A stretch of DNA of 64,000 nucleotides, taken from Sphingomonas palmae. Lineage in GTDB: Bacteria > Pseudomonadota > Alphaproteobacteria > Sphingomonadales > Sphingomonadaceae. Under the pieces are notes generated by a model. The model did no database searches. It worked only from the letters and a program-made list of their open reading frames with translations, and was not told where the DNA came from. Below, piece by piece: positions 11,799-20,774 of the stretch. The first letter of the stretch is position 1, and each line of letters starts with the position of its first letter. The stretch covers positions 186,001 to 250,000 of the forward strand of contig NZ_FNZZ01000001.1 of NCBI RefSeq assembly GCF_900109565.1. The letters are read 5' to 3'. The translations under genes were made by a program, and so were the position numbers.

Positions 11799-13157
11799 TC
11801 AGCGATAATCGATCACCGCGTCGCGGCGCAGGTCGCGGAGTGCCTGCTGCGCGCGCAGGTTGACCCGCTGCTGCTCGAGCTGGTTCTGGATCTGCTCGGC
11901 ACCCGGCAGCTGGCCCGAAACCGGATCGTCGCGCCCGCACAGCACCAGCGTGCGCACGCCCTCGCTGGGCGAGCCGAACGGCGGCGACGCCTGTCCGACC
12001 TGCAGCTTGAGCATGATGTCCTGCAACGGCCCGGGCAGGTCACGGATGCGCACGGTGTCGTTCTGCACGACCTCGGCGTTCAGCGTCTGGCCGACCTTCT
12101 CGACCGAGCCGCAGCCTTGCAGCTTGCGAATCTCAGTCGCGAACTGCGCGGTCCGCGCGGTCGCTTGCGCCTGCGTCGTGTTCGCAGGAAACTTGATCGT
12201 CATCTGCTTCAGGCTGAGCCGCGCGTCGCGTGGATCGGCGGTCAGCACCTGCCGCTTGTCGACCAGGTAGATGATCGAGAAGCCGCCGGGGATCGGGATC
12301 GGGCCTGCGACCTGACCGACCTGCATCTGCTGGCTCGCGGCCGACAGCGCCTCGGGCAGCTGCGCGGCGCGCACCCAGCCGAGATCGCCGCCGACTGACC
12401 GCGTGGTCGCGGCCGAGTAGTTGCGCGCGAAATAGCTGAACGGCGCCTGCGCCTTCTGGATTTCACCGATGATCTGCCGCGCCTGTCCCTCGACCTGCGC
12501 CTGCTGATCGCTGTTGGCCGGCAGATAAATTTCGGCGAGGTGGTATTCTTCGGTACCCTTCGCGGCCTGCAGACGATCGATGATCGCCTTCACTTCCTCG
12601 TCGCCGACGTTGACGAACGGTTCCACGCGCTTGCGCAAATAGCGGTTCCAGGCGAGCTCGCCCTCGATCTGGCGCCGCATCGAGCGGTCGGAGGAGCCCT
12701 GTTCGCGCAGCCAGGCGGCGAAATCGGCCGGCGACTTGTTGAACTGCTTGGCGACGCGACCGATCGCCTGATCGATCTCTTCCTTCGACACCACGATGTC
12801 GGCGGTCTTCGCCTGCTGGATCTGCAGCGTCTCGTCGATCAGCTGACGCAGCACCTGCAAGCGCAGGCGCTCGCGATCCTCGTCGGTCAGCTTGGCATTG
12901 TTCGCCGCGGCGATCAGCGCGACGCGCTGGTCCACGTCGGTACCGGTGATGACCGTCTCGTTGACGATGGCAGTCGCCTTGCGGATGTTCGGATCGAGCT
13001 TGCCGAAGATCTGCAGATTGGCCGGGATGTTGAGCCCGGTGTTATCGGGCAGCGTTTGATCATCGACCGTCTGCGCGACCGCGCCGCCCGCAATCGCCAG
13101 TCCCAGCAACGATGCCATCGCCCGGCGCGTCAGCACTGCGCCCCTCGTCTTCGTCAT
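11799..13157 (-). CDS. surA: SurA-like periplasmic chaperone / parvulin peptidyl-prolyl isomerase
   Basis: 452 residues starting at the ATG at 13157 (MTKTRGAVLTRRAMASLLG), which gives a signal peptide ending near GGAVAQ. An N-terminal SurA chaperone domain (about residues 60-190, with VDQRVALIAAANN and the Q-rich ETLQIQQAK helix) is followed by a parvulin domain (EEYHLAEIYLPA to FSIIYLVDKRQ, about 215-330). A second, more degenerate parvulin-like repeat and the C-terminal helix complete it. It escorts beta-barrel proteins, LptD among them, across the periplasm. It lies directly downstream of lptD with 74 bases between. An upstream in-frame ATG exists but would extend into the lptD reading frame region with no secretion signal. 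Confidence 0.9.
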   Translation of the reverse strand: MTKTRGAVLTRRAMASLLGLAIAGGAVAQTVDDQTLPDNTGLNIPANLQIFGKLDPNIRKATAIVNETVITGTDVDQRVALIAAANNAKLTDEDRERLRLQVLRQLIDETLQIQQAKTADIVVSKEEIDQAIGRVAKQFNKSPADFAAWLREQGSSDRSMRRQIEGELAWNRYLRKRVEPFVNVGDEEVKAIIDRLQAAKGTEEYHLAEIYLPANSDQQAQVEGQARQIIGEIQKAQAPFSYFARNYSAATTRSVGGDLGWVRAAQLPEALSAASQQMQVGQVAGPIPIPGGFSIIYLVDKRQVLTADPRDARLSLKQMTIKFPANTTQAQATARTAQFATEIRKLQGCGSVEKVGQTLNAEVVQNDTVRIRDLPGPLQDIMLKLQVGQASPPFGSPSEGVRTLVLCGRDDPVSGQLPGAEQIQNQLEQQRVNLRAQQALRDLRRDAVIDYR

Positions 13158-13231
13158 CAAGCGTCTCAAATTCCCATGACAGCCGCGTGCGGCCTTACCG
13201 CAGCCATGCCCCGGCCTTGCTGAACCCCGGC

Positions 13232-15508
13232 TTAGCGCCCGAGCCCCTTGAACGCCAGCGTCAACAGGTAGCTGTTGCCTGCGCGGATGTCGCCGGTGGT
13301 GCGGTAATCGCGCCGCCAGGTCAGCCCGAGCTCGAGGCAATCGTCCTCAAACGCGACGCCGAGACGATGGCGGATCGGATCGAACCCGCTGCTGGATGAC
13401 AGCACGTCCTCGGCCCGATCGGTCAGGTCGATCACCGCTGAGCCGAACACCGACCAGAAGCGCGCGAACGCGGCGCGACCGGCAAAGCGGACTTCTTCGC
13501 GGTCCTGCAAGCCGACGACCGGGTCGATGTTGCGATTGAGCCTGAGGTAACCGACCGTCGCGTAGGTGGTGTATGATCCGACCGTTGCGTCGACTTCGTT
13601 GCGGCGCACCGCGAAGCTGTCCTTGTCGAGCCGGTAGCGGTGCGTGAAGGTGATAAAATCGCGCAGCCGGACGTTGGTTCGCCCGACGATGTCGGAGAAG
13701 CTGTCCGACAATCCGGTGCCGCTCGGCAGGATGGTGGGGCGGGAGTCGAGCCGGTAGCTCTGGCCAATCGTCGTGTCGATCGACAGCCCGGTGCGGTCAA
13801 ATGCCCATTCGCCGCCGTAGGTGATGCGCGACGAATCTTCCCAGCGATCGTAGCCGGGAAAGCGGTTGAGCGCGAAGAGGTTCGAGTCCTCCAGGTCGAC
13901 CGCGCGCGAATCCTCGTTCGGTACGCGCAGATTGGCGACATGGGGCGAGGCGACGACCTGCACCCGCGGCGTCCAGCGCTGCGTGCCGCCGAACAGCTCG
14001 CCGATGAACGGCCACTTGACGTCTATCGCCGCCGCACCGATCGCGCGCGTCTGAAATCCGTCGAGCCCGCGGTAGCTCGGGACCAGCGTCGCGGCGGCAT
14101 CGCTGGTGTTATAGGCGTCACCGCGCGCGAACGCGGTCAGCGTCACTTCCTGTCCCCATTTTGTCAGGCGGCGCAGGTCCCACTCGGCGCTGGCAAAGGC
14201 GCGCTGCGTGTCCTGCCCGGCCTTGCGTCCGATCGCGAGCGTATTCGCCTGGAGCGAGAGCACGCCGCCCGCGACATCCTGTACGCGCCGGCGATAGTCG
14301 ATCTCGGGCAACGCGACGGGTTGCAGCGATTGGCGGTCGCCGACGCGCAACGTCTGCGTCGCCCAACCGGTGACCGCGAAATAGCTGTTCGCGTCGATAT
14401 GTTCGAGCGCGAAGGTCGAGCGCAACCGATCGTCGTCCGAAATGTCGTAGCGGCGCGTGAAGGTGCGGTCGGTCGACAGCCGCAGCGACCCCGACAGGCT
14501 CCACTCGGGCGTGAACTGGAAACGCATCGTGCCGTCGAGGTAGCCGCGGAACGCGCGCTCGGTCGCGGTGGTGAAACCGGTCGACAGATCCTCGCTGCGC
14601 CGGCTCGATGTGGCGTAGGCGGCGATCGAGAACGCGCCCAGCGTGTTCACTTCGCTGTAGTGCGTCTCCAGCAGGGGCAAGACCTGCGTGAAGATATGCG
14701 GCGTGACCACCAGCGAGCGGTTCTGCCCGATCGCGATGTTGAACGGCAGCGTCAGTTCGCCGCCGTTCAGCCGGTCGATGCCGATGCCGGGCGTCAGCAA
14801 CCCCGTGCTGTTCGATTCGGCGGTGCTGGTCGAGAAACGCGGCAGTCTGGGGCTGGCGAGCCCGAACAGGTTGAAGCGCGCGCCCTCGAAATAAACGCGG
14901 TCGTTATCGGGACGATAGGTGACGCGAACCGCGGTGATCTTCCACGTCGGCTCCTTGGGGCAACCGTTCGCGTCGGTGACCGGGCACGGCGAATAGGCCG
15001 CGCGGTTGAGGAAGTAGGTGCCGTTCTCGTCGCGCCGCCCGTCGACCGCGGCGAGCCGCCCGCCACGCTCCAGCACGACCAGCAGATTGTCGATCACCCC
15101 GTCCTTGAGCGAGTCGGTCAGGTCGATCGAATCGCCGTACGCAACGTCACCCTGCGGGTTGGTGACCGCCACGTTGCCGGTCGCAACGACGCGTCCCGTC
15201 TTACGATTCCACACCACCTTCTCCGCGCGCAGTTTCTCGCCGCTGCGGGTCATGCGCACGTCGCCTAGCGCTGTGACGATGTCGGCCTCGTAATCGTATT
15301 CGAGCGAGGACGAGCTGAACTGGACCTGGTCGTCTCCCGCCGCCGCCGGGGCTACCTGCGGCGTGTCGGCGGGGATGCTCAGCGCAGGGTCGGGCGTCGC
15401 GGGGCGATCCGCCAGCGACTGCGCGGCCGCGGACCCGGCGCATAGCGGCACGGCGCACAGCGCAGCCATCGGCAGCACGCACCCGGCGAGGAAATCAGAA
15501 CGCGTCAC
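13232..15508 (-). CDS. lptD: LPS-assembly outer membrane protein LptD
   Basis: 758 residues from a GTG at 15508 with GGGAG four bases before it. The open frame runs much further upstream, but that part is antisense to pepA and has no secretion signal. After the signal peptide (VTRSDFLAGCVLPMAALCAV, cleavage near GSAAAQ) comes the OstA/LptA-like domain (VQFSSSSLEYDYEADIVTALGDVRM, KTGRVVATGNVAVTNPQGDV) and a disulfide-capable segment (YSPCPVTDANGCPKEP). The large LptD barrel with many alternating beta strands follows, ending in a strand (GNSYLLTLAFKGLGR). In typical Gram-negatives it inserts LPS into the outer leaflet with LptE. First gene of the operon. Confidence 0.93.
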   Translation of the reverse strand: MTRSDFLAGCVLPMAALCAVPLCAGSAAAQSLADRPATPDPALSIPADTPQVAPAAAGDDQVQFSSSSLEYDYEADIVTALGDVRMTRSGEKLRAEKVVWNRKTGRVVATGNVAVTNPQGDVAYGDSIDLTDSLKDGVIDNLLVVLERGGRLAAVDGRRDENGTYFLNRAAYSPCPVTDANGCPKEPTWKITAVRVTYRPDNDRVYFEGARFNLFGLASPRLPRFSTSTAESNSTGLLTPGIGIDRLNGGELTLPFNIAIGQNRSLVVTPHIFTQVLPLLETHYSEVNTLGAFSIAAYATSSRRSEDLSTGFTTATERAFRGYLDGTMRFQFTPEWSLSGSLRLSTDRTFTRRYDISDDDRLRSTFALEHIDANSYFAVTGWATQTLRVGDRQSLQPVALPEIDYRRRVQDVAGGVLSLQANTLAIGRKAGQDTQRAFASAEWDLRRLTKWGQEVTLTAFARGDAYNTSDAAATLVPSYRGLDGFQTRAIGAAAIDVKWPFIGELFGGTQRWTPRVQVVASPHVANLRVPNEDSRAVDLEDSNLFALNRFPGYDRWEDSSRITYGGEWAFDRTGLSIDTTIGQSYRLDSRPTILPSGTGLSDSFSDIVGRTNVRLRDFITFTHRYRLDKDSFAVRRNEVDATVGSYTTYATVGYLRLNRNIDPVVGLQDREEVRFAGRAAFARFWSVFGSAVIDLTDRAEDVLSSSSGFDPIRHRLGVAFEDDCLELGLTWRRDYRTTGDIRAGNSYLLTLAFKGLGR

Positions 15509-15656
15509 CTTGCTCCCGTCAACTTGTCGCTTGCGAGCGGCCGGAAGAGCACGGCGCTGCTTCTGCGTCCTATCGCATCGCCCGCGCGTTGCTGCAACGC
15601 TTTGCCAGCGCGTATCCGCCGGCCTATCAGACGCGCCAGAGAAAGAGGAAAACGCT

Positions 15657-17117
15657 TTGTCCATCAAGATCACGTTCGCTCCCACCCGTTCGGCCAACGC
15701 TTCCGTCCTGGCACTGCTGGTGCGCAAGGGAGCAGAGCCTGCGGGCCTCGGCGCCGACCATAAGTCGCTCGTGGCGGGCGCCATGTCAGGGCAGCGGTTC
15801 GAAGGCGAGGCTGGGATGAGTGCCGACGTGTTCCTGCCCGGACCCGCAGGCGCGCAGCGTGTCGTGCTGCTGGGTGTGGGATCGGGTGACGACGCGGCGT
15901 TCGAGCGCGCTGGCGGTGCGCTCACGGCCAAGCTGCTGACCGCCGGGGTCGCGACCGTTGTCGCCGACCTGTCGGGTGCCGATGCCGCCTGCGCGGCGCG
16001 TTTCGCCGCGGGCGCCGCACAGCGCAGCTGGCGCTTCGACGAATATCGCACCAAGCTGCCGGCAAAGCAGAAGCCGACACTCGAAGAGCTGATCATCGTC
16101 AGCGACGCGAGCGATGTCGAGGCGGCATGGGCGAAGCGCGATGCGGTCACGCGTGGTCTGGGGCTTGCCCGCACGCTTGCCACGCTGCCGCCGAACATCC
16201 TGTATCCCGAGAGCTTTGTTGAGCGCGTAACGGCGACGGTCGACGGGCTCGGTCTCGAGGTCACCGTGCTAGACGAGCCGCAGATGCGGGAGCTCGGCAT
16301 GGGCGCGTTGCTCGGCGTCAGTCAGGGGTCGCGGCGCGAGGCGCGCATCCTGGCGCTGAAGTGGAACGGCGGCTCAGCCGACGCGCCGCTGACCGCGCTG
16401 GTCGGCAAGGGGGTGACGTTCGACACCGGCGGCATCTCGATCAAACCCGCCGCCGGCATGGAAGACATGAAGTGGGATATGGGCGGCGCCGGCGCGGTGG
16501 CGGGCGCGATGCTGAGCCTCGCCGCGCGCAAGGCCAACGCAAACATCATCGGCGTGATGGGCCTCGTCGAAAACATGCCCGACGGCAATGCGCAACGCCC
16601 CGGTGACGTGGTCACCACCATGTCGGGGCAGACGGTGGAGGTCATCAACACCGACGCGGAAGGTCGTCTGGTGCTGTGCGACGCCATCACCTGGGTGCAG
16701 AGCGTGCACAAGCCGGCGACGATCATCGATCTCGCCACGCTGACCGGCGCGATGATCGTCAGCCTCGGCAACGAGATGGGCGGGCTGTTCTCGAACGACG
16801 ACGCGCTCGCCGAGCAGATCCTGTCGGCAGGCCGCGCGAGCGGCGACCTGTTGTGGCGTTTCCCGCTGGCGGACGGCTACGACAAGCTGATCGACTCTGC
16901 CATCGCCGACATGAAGAACGTCGGCCCGCGCGGCGGCGGTTCGATCACCGCGGCGCAGTTCATCAAGCGCTTCGTCGACGAGGGCGTGAAATGGGCGCAC
17001 CTAGACATTGCCGGCATGGTCTGGTCTGAAAAGGACGGCGCGACCTGGGCTAAGGGCGCGACCGGCTACGGCGTGCGCGTGCTCGACCGCTTCGTCGCCG
17101 ACAATCTCGAGGGCTGA
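15657..17117 (+). CDS. pepA: Leucyl aminopeptidase (M17 family)
   Basis: 486 residues; a two-metal cytosolic aminopeptidase that also acts as a DNA-binding protein in some bacteria. The M17 signature NTDAEGRL is at residues 331-338, and the metal ligands in LVGKGVTFDTGGISIKP and the catalytic region KWDMGGAGAV are present. The start is a TTG at 15657 with GAGG eight bases upstream; the next in-frame ATG would remove the N-terminal macro-like domain. It is divergent from lptD with 148 bases between. Confidence 0.93.
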   Translation: MSIKITFAPTRSANASVLALLVRKGAEPAGLGADHKSLVAGAMSGQRFEGEAGMSADVFLPGPAGAQRVVLLGVGSGDDAAFERAGGALTAKLLTAGVATVVADLSGADAACAARFAAGAAQRSWRFDEYRTKLPAKQKPTLEELIIVSDASDVEAAWAKRDAVTRGLGLARTLATLPPNILYPESFVERVTATVDGLGLEVTVLDEPQMRELGMGALLGVSQGSRREARILALKWNGGSADAPLTALVGKGVTFDTGGISIKPAAGMEDMKWDMGGAGAVAGAMLSLAARKANANIIGVMGLVENMPDGNAQRPGDVVTTMSGQTVEVINTDAEGRLVLCDAITWVQSVHKPATIIDLATLTGAMIVSLGNEMGGLFSNDDALAEQILSAGRASGDLLWRFPLADGYDKLIDSAIADMKNVGPRGGGSITAAQFIKRFVDEGVKWAHLDIAGMVWSEKDGATWAKGATGYGVRVLDRFVADNLEG

Positions 17118-17137
17118 GGCGGGAAGCGGCGCGCGAC

Positions 17138-17578
17138 GTGAAGGTCGACTTCTATCACCTGACAACCAGTCCGCTCGAGCGCGTGCTGCCCCGCATCGCG
17201 GAGCGCATCCTCGCCGAAGGCGGGCGGTTGCTGGTGGTAGAGGGCGATCCGGCACGCCGCGCCGCGCTCGACAAGACCTTGTGGTCCTACGCGCCCGACA
17301 GCTTCCTGCCGCATGGTCTCGCGGGCGGCGATCACGACAGGCAGCAGCCAGTGCTGATCGCGCCGGACATGGTCGCCACCAACGAAGCGCGCAACGTCGC
17401 GATTGCCGATGGGGAGTGGCGCAACGGTGCTCTTGGCTTCGACCGGGCGTTCCACTTCTTCGACGAGGATCGCATCGCCGACGCGCGGACGGCGTGGAAG
17501 GGGCTCGCGGCGCGCGACGACATCGAGCGACGCTACTGGAAGCAGAGCGACACCGGCCGCTGGGAACAGGCGGCCTAG
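17138..17578 (+). CDS. holC: DNA polymerase III chi subunit
   Basis: 146 residues beginning VKVDFYHLTTSPLERVLPRI from a GTG. The family pattern is clear: a Rossmann-like fold with GGRLLVVEGDPARRAALDKTLW, the WSYAPDSFLPHGL segment and the C-terminal YWKQSDTGRWEQ. Chi links the clamp loader to single-stranded-DNA-binding protein. It follows pepA by 20 bases, and the pepA-holC pairing is conserved widely in proteobacteria, which supports the call. Confidence 0.92.
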   Translation: MKVDFYHLTTSPLERVLPRIAERILAEGGRLLVVEGDPARRAALDKTLWSYAPDSFLPHGLAGGDHDRQQPVLIAPDMVATNEARNVAIADGEWRNGALGFDRAFHFFDEDRIADARTAWKGLAARDDIERRYWKQSDTGRWEQAA

Positions 17579-17698
17579 CACGCCCGACGCACTCGCGTGA
17601 TCGCACCAGCCCGACGTGGCTGCTTGCGCACGCTGGACGCCGCGACTAGGGGACGCGCACTTCCCATCACCTCTGTTTTGCAGGAGCCCGTGACCGTC

Positions 17699-18121
17699 AT
17701 GGCCGCGAACCGTACCTTCTCGATCATCAAGCCCGACGCGACGCGTCGCAACCTGACCGGCGCGGTCACCAAGATGCTGGAGGACGCTGGCCTCCGCGTC
17801 GTCGCGTCGAAGCGCATCCACATGACCCGCGATCAGGCCGAAGGCTTTTACGCGGTGCACAAGGAGCGTCCCTTCTTCAACGATCTGGTCGAGTTCATGA
17901 TCTCAGGTCCCGTCGTCGTGCAGGTGCTCGAGGGCGAGAACGCGATGCAGCGCAATCGCGACATCATGGGCGCGACCAACCCGGCGAACGCCGAGCCTGG
18001 CACGATCCGCAAGGAACTGGCCGAGTCGATCGAGGCGAACACCGTGCATGGTTCGGATTCGGACGAGAATGCCGAGATTGAGATCGCCTATTTCTTCAAG
18101 CCGGAAGAAATCGTCGGCTGA
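17699..18121 (+). CDS. ndk: Nucleoside diphosphate kinase
   Basis: 140 residues, exactly the usual length. [21 protein letters not shown] at the N-terminus, the [10 protein letters not shown] loop, [19 protein letters not shown], and the phosphorylated histidine His117 within NTVHGSDS. It balances NTP and dNTP pools. The start is the ATG at 17699; CAGGAG lies 12 bases upstream, and a GTG at 17690 (three codons longer) cannot be excluded. It is separated from holC by 120 bases and so may have its own promoter, though none stands out. Confidence 0.96.
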   Translation: MAANRTFSIIKPDATRRNLTGAVTKMLEDAGLRVVASKRIHMTRDQAEGFYAVHKERPFFNDLVEFMISGPVVVQVLEGENAMQRNRDIMGATNPANAEPGTIRKELAESIEANTVHGSDSDENAEIEIAYFFKPEEIVG

Positions 18122-18137
18122 TTGCCGGACGGCTGAC

Positions 18138-18653
18138 ATGAACTGGCGCCTGCGACGCGCGAGCGCGGACGACGCCGCGCTCCTCTCGCTCGTCGCGGGC
18201 GCGACCTTTCTCGAAGCATTCGCGGGCGTGCTCGACGGCGCCGACATCGTCGCACACGTGGCGCGTAACAGCAGCGCCGACGCGTTCGCGCGCTACATCG
18301 GCGAGGGCGCGGTCGCCACGCTCGCCGAGGCCAAACAGGGCGCCGCGCCGCTCGGCTACACGCTGCTGACCGCGCCCGATCTGCCGGTCGAGCCGCGGGC
18401 GGGCGACGTGGAGCTCAAACGCATCTACGCGCTCGCGCCGACGCACGGGCAGGGGCTCGGCCCCGCGTTGATGGCGCAGGCAGTAAGCGACGCACGGGCC
18501 GCAGGTCACCACCGACTGCTGCTCGGCGTCTACGGCGGCAACGTCCGCGCGCACCGCTTTTATACCAAGCAGGGTCTGTCGGTGATTGGCGAACGTCGCT
18601 TCCTCGTCGGCGCGACGTGGCACGACGATCTGGTGTTCGCGCGCGACCTTTGA
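18138..18653 (+). CDS. GNAT-family N-acetyltransferase
   Basis: 171 residues. It shows the GNAT core: an N-terminal strand and helix (MNWRLRRASADDAALLSLVAGATFLEAF), the acetyl-CoA pyrophosphate-binding region with LKRIYALAPTHGQGLGPALMAQAV (the loop HGQGLG matching Q/RxxGxG), and the final strand-helix LLLGVYGGNVRAHRFYTKQG. The substrate cannot be read from sequence; it could be a small molecule or a ribosomal protein. It starts 16 bases after ndk and is probably cotranscribed. It converges on the MmcQ/YjbR gene with 4 bases between. Confidence 0.85.
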   Translation: MNWRLRRASADDAALLSLVAGATFLEAFAGVLDGADIVAHVARNSSADAFARYIGEGAVATLAEAKQGAAPLGYTLLTAPDLPVEPRAGDVELKRIYALAPTHGQGLGPALMAQAVSDARAAGHHRLLLGVYGGNVRAHRFYTKQGLSVIGERRFLVGATWHDDLVFARDL

Positions 18654-18657
18654 TTGT

Positions 18658-19032
18658 TCAGCGCCCGCCGGCCTCCAGCAGACCGGCCGGGGCGCTCAAC
18701 TCCCAGCTGCGCGCAACGCGGTCCTCGATGAGCGTCCAGTCGGCGTTGCCCGACAGGTCGATGCTGACCCAGCCCGACGCGCCGAGATAGGCGGGCTTGC
18801 GATAGGTGTCGGGCGCCGCCTCGATCAGCATCGCCTGCTCGTCCGTACCGCTCGTCCGCACGCAGACGACCCTTAATCCATCGTCGTGATGATCGTCGCG
18901 AAGCTGGGCGAACTGCTTGCCGCCGACGAAGAACGTCGCCTGACCGTGGCTCTCGCGCTCCTCCGCCCCCGGCAGCAGCAGCGCAATCTCGCGCACGCGC
19001 GCGAGCGGATCAGTATTGGGCGTCTCGCTCAT
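18658..19032 (-). CDS. MmcQ/YjbR-family protein
   Basis: 124 residues with the YjbR pattern: EIALLLPGAEERESHGQATFFVGGKQFAQL, a central strand region RVVCVRTSGTDEQAMLIEAAPDTYRKPAYLGASGWVSIDL (shown only as landmarks, residues about 53-92), and a C-terminal helix. Family members have a double-wing DNA-binding-like fold, but no general function is established. It overlaps purN by four bases as the last gene of purM-purN-MmcQ. A role in purine synthesis is not implied by sequence. Confidence 0.8.
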   Translation of the reverse strand: MSETPNTDPLARVREIALLLPGAEERESHGQATFFVGGKQFAQLRDDHHDDGLRVVCVRTSGTDEQAMLIEAAPDTYRKPAYLGASGWVSIDLSGNADWTLIEDRVARSWELSAPAGLLEAGGR

Positions 19033-19592
19033 CGGCGCACAAACTCCTTCAACACGGCAGGGTAGAGCTGATGTTCGGCCTCCAGCACGCGCGCGGCAAG
19101 CGTTTCGGCCGTATCGTCGGACTCGATGGCGACCTCACGCTGACCCAGCACCTCACCCGCGTCGAGTTCCTCGGTCACGACGTGAACCGAGCAACCCCCG
19201 ACCGTATCGCCGGCCGCGATCGCGCGCGCGTGCGTGTCCAGCCCCTTGTACTTCGGCAGCAGCGAGGGGTGGATGTTGACGATCCGCCCGTGCCACTTGG
19301 CGACGAACTCGTCCGACAACAGCCGCATATAGCCCGCCAGCGCGATCCATTCCGCCCCCGCCTCGCGAAGCGCGCCGTCGAGCGCGGCCTCAAACACCGG
19401 CTTGCCGATGCCTTTCGGCGACAGCGCGAAGGTGGGCAGCCCGTGCTGGATCGCCCACGCTAGCCCGGGCGCGCTCGGGCGGTCGGACGCGACCACGACG
19501 ATCTCGTACGCATCGTCCGCGTGCTCGACGAGCGCCTGCATGTTCGATCCGCGACCGGAGATCAGCACGGCGACCTTGGCGGGTGCGCTCAT
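19029..19592 (-). CDS. purN: Phosphoribosylglycinamide formyltransferase
   Basis: 187 residues; transfers formyl from 10-formyl-THF to GAR, step three of purine synthesis. [18 protein letters not shown] at the N-terminus; the catalytic [22 protein letters not shown] contains the essential Asn-x-His; the catalytic Asp lies in [16 protein letters not shown]. The reading frame continues upstream antisense-like through purM, but the ATG at 19592 overlapping the purM stop (ATGA) is clearly the start. A normal-length enzyme. Confidence 0.96.
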   Translation of the reverse strand: MSAPAKVAVLISGRGSNMQALVEHADDAYEIVVVASDRPSAPGLAWAIQHGLPTFALSPKGIGKPVFEAALDGALREAGAEWIALAGYMRLLSDEFVAKWHGRIVNIHPSLLPKYKGLDTHARAIAAGDTVGGCSVHVVTEELDAGEVLGQREVAIESDDTAETLAARVLEAEHQLYPAVLKEFVRR

Positions 19593-20713
19593 GCGTGATG
19601 CGTCGCGCGCCAGTCGTCGCGCGCGCTCCACGTCTCGGTGCTGCCGGTCACGGTGCAGCCGCGCTCGCCCGTCTCGATGCGGCCGATGCGGAACACCGTC
19701 TCGCCCGCGGCTTCCAGCGCTTGCGTCACGGCCTCCGCTTGGTCCGCGTGCACGACGACCGCCATGCCGATCCCGCAGTTGAACGTGCGCGCCATCTCCT
19801 CCGGCTCGATCGCGCCCTGCGCCTGCAGGAACGCCATCAGCCGCGGCTGCGGCCATGCATCGGCGTCGACCACCGCGTGCGTGCCTTCCGGCAGCACGCG
19901 CGGAATGTTCTCCAGCAGCCCGCCGCCGGTGATGTGTGCCAGCCCCTTGATGCGGCCTTCACGCAGCAGCGGCAGCAGGCTCGCGACATAGATGCGCGTC
20001 GGCGCCATCAGCGCGTCGATCAGCAGGCGATCCTGATCGAACATCGCGGGACGATCGAGCTTCCAGCCGCGGTCGGTGGCGAGCCGGCGCACGAGCGAGA
20101 AACCATTCGAATGCACACCTGAGGAAGCGAGGCCTAGGATCACGTCACCCGCCACGATGCTTCGCCCGTCGAGCAGTCGGTCCCGCTCGACCGCACCGAC
20201 GCAGAAACCGGCGAGGTCATAGTCGCCGTCGGCGTACATGCCCGGCATTTCCGCGGTCTCCCCGCCGATCAGCGCGCAGCCCGCCTGACGACACCCTTCG
20301 GCGATCGAGGCGATGACGCGTTCGGCCACCGCTTGGTCCAACCGGCCGCTGGCGTAGTAATCGAGGAAGAACAGCGGCTCCGCCCCCTGCACGATCAGGT
20401 CGTTGACGCACATCGCGACCAGATCGACGCCGACGCCTTCGTGCCGGTCGTGCTCGATCGCGAGCTTGAGCTTGGTACCCACCCCGTCGTTTGCGGCGAC
20501 CAGCAGCGGATCGGTGAACCCCGCCGCCTTCAGGTCGAACAGTCCGCCAAAGCCGCCCAGGTCGGCGTCCGCGCCCTTGCGTCGCGTCGACCGGGCAAGC
20601 GGCGCGATCGCGCGGACGAGCGCGTTTCCGGCCGAGATCGAGACGCCAGCGTCGGCGTAGGTGTAGCCGCCGGCGGGTGCGGCGGTGCTGTCGGCAGTGG
20701 GTTCGTCGGTCAT
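19589..20713 (-). CDS. purM: Phosphoribosylformylglycinamidine cyclo-ligase
   Basis: 374 residues; the AIR synthetase of step five of purine synthesis, active as a dimer. The signatures are [70 protein letters not shown] and [16 protein letters not shown]. The start is the ATG at 20713; a more upstream ATG in frame would overlap the divergent gene at 20775. The pair purM-purN divergent from a DUF2066-hda pair is an arrangement also known in Pseudomonas. Confidence 0.96.
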   Translation of the reverse strand: MTDEPTADSTAAPAGGYTYADAGVSISAGNALVRAIAPLARSTRRKGADADLGGFGGLFDLKAAGFTDPLLVAANDGVGTKLKLAIEHDRHEGVGVDLVAMCVNDLIVQGAEPLFFLDYYASGRLDQAVAERVIASIAEGCRQAGCALIGGETAEMPGMYADGDYDLAGFCVGAVERDRLLDGRSIVAGDVILGLASSGVHSNGFSLVRRLATDRGWKLDRPAMFDQDRLLIDALMAPTRIYVASLLPLLREGRIKGLAHITGGGLLENIPRVLPEGTHAVVDADAWPQPRLMAFLQAQGAIEPEEMARTFNCGIGMAVVVHADQAEAVTQALEAAGETVFRIGRIETGERGCTVTGSTETWSARDDWRATHHA

Positions 20714-20774
20714 GCGCCAGTCGCCTAGCCACAACGCGCTTGGATTTCCACGCCCGCTTCGCCAAAAGGCGCCG

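Noticed and set aside
15509-16300. Long leftward open frame extending lptD by about 260 codons
   Set aside because: It is antisense to pepA, lacks any signal peptide and is explained by GC-rich codon bias. The GTG at 15508 gives a proper signal peptide and ribosome site.
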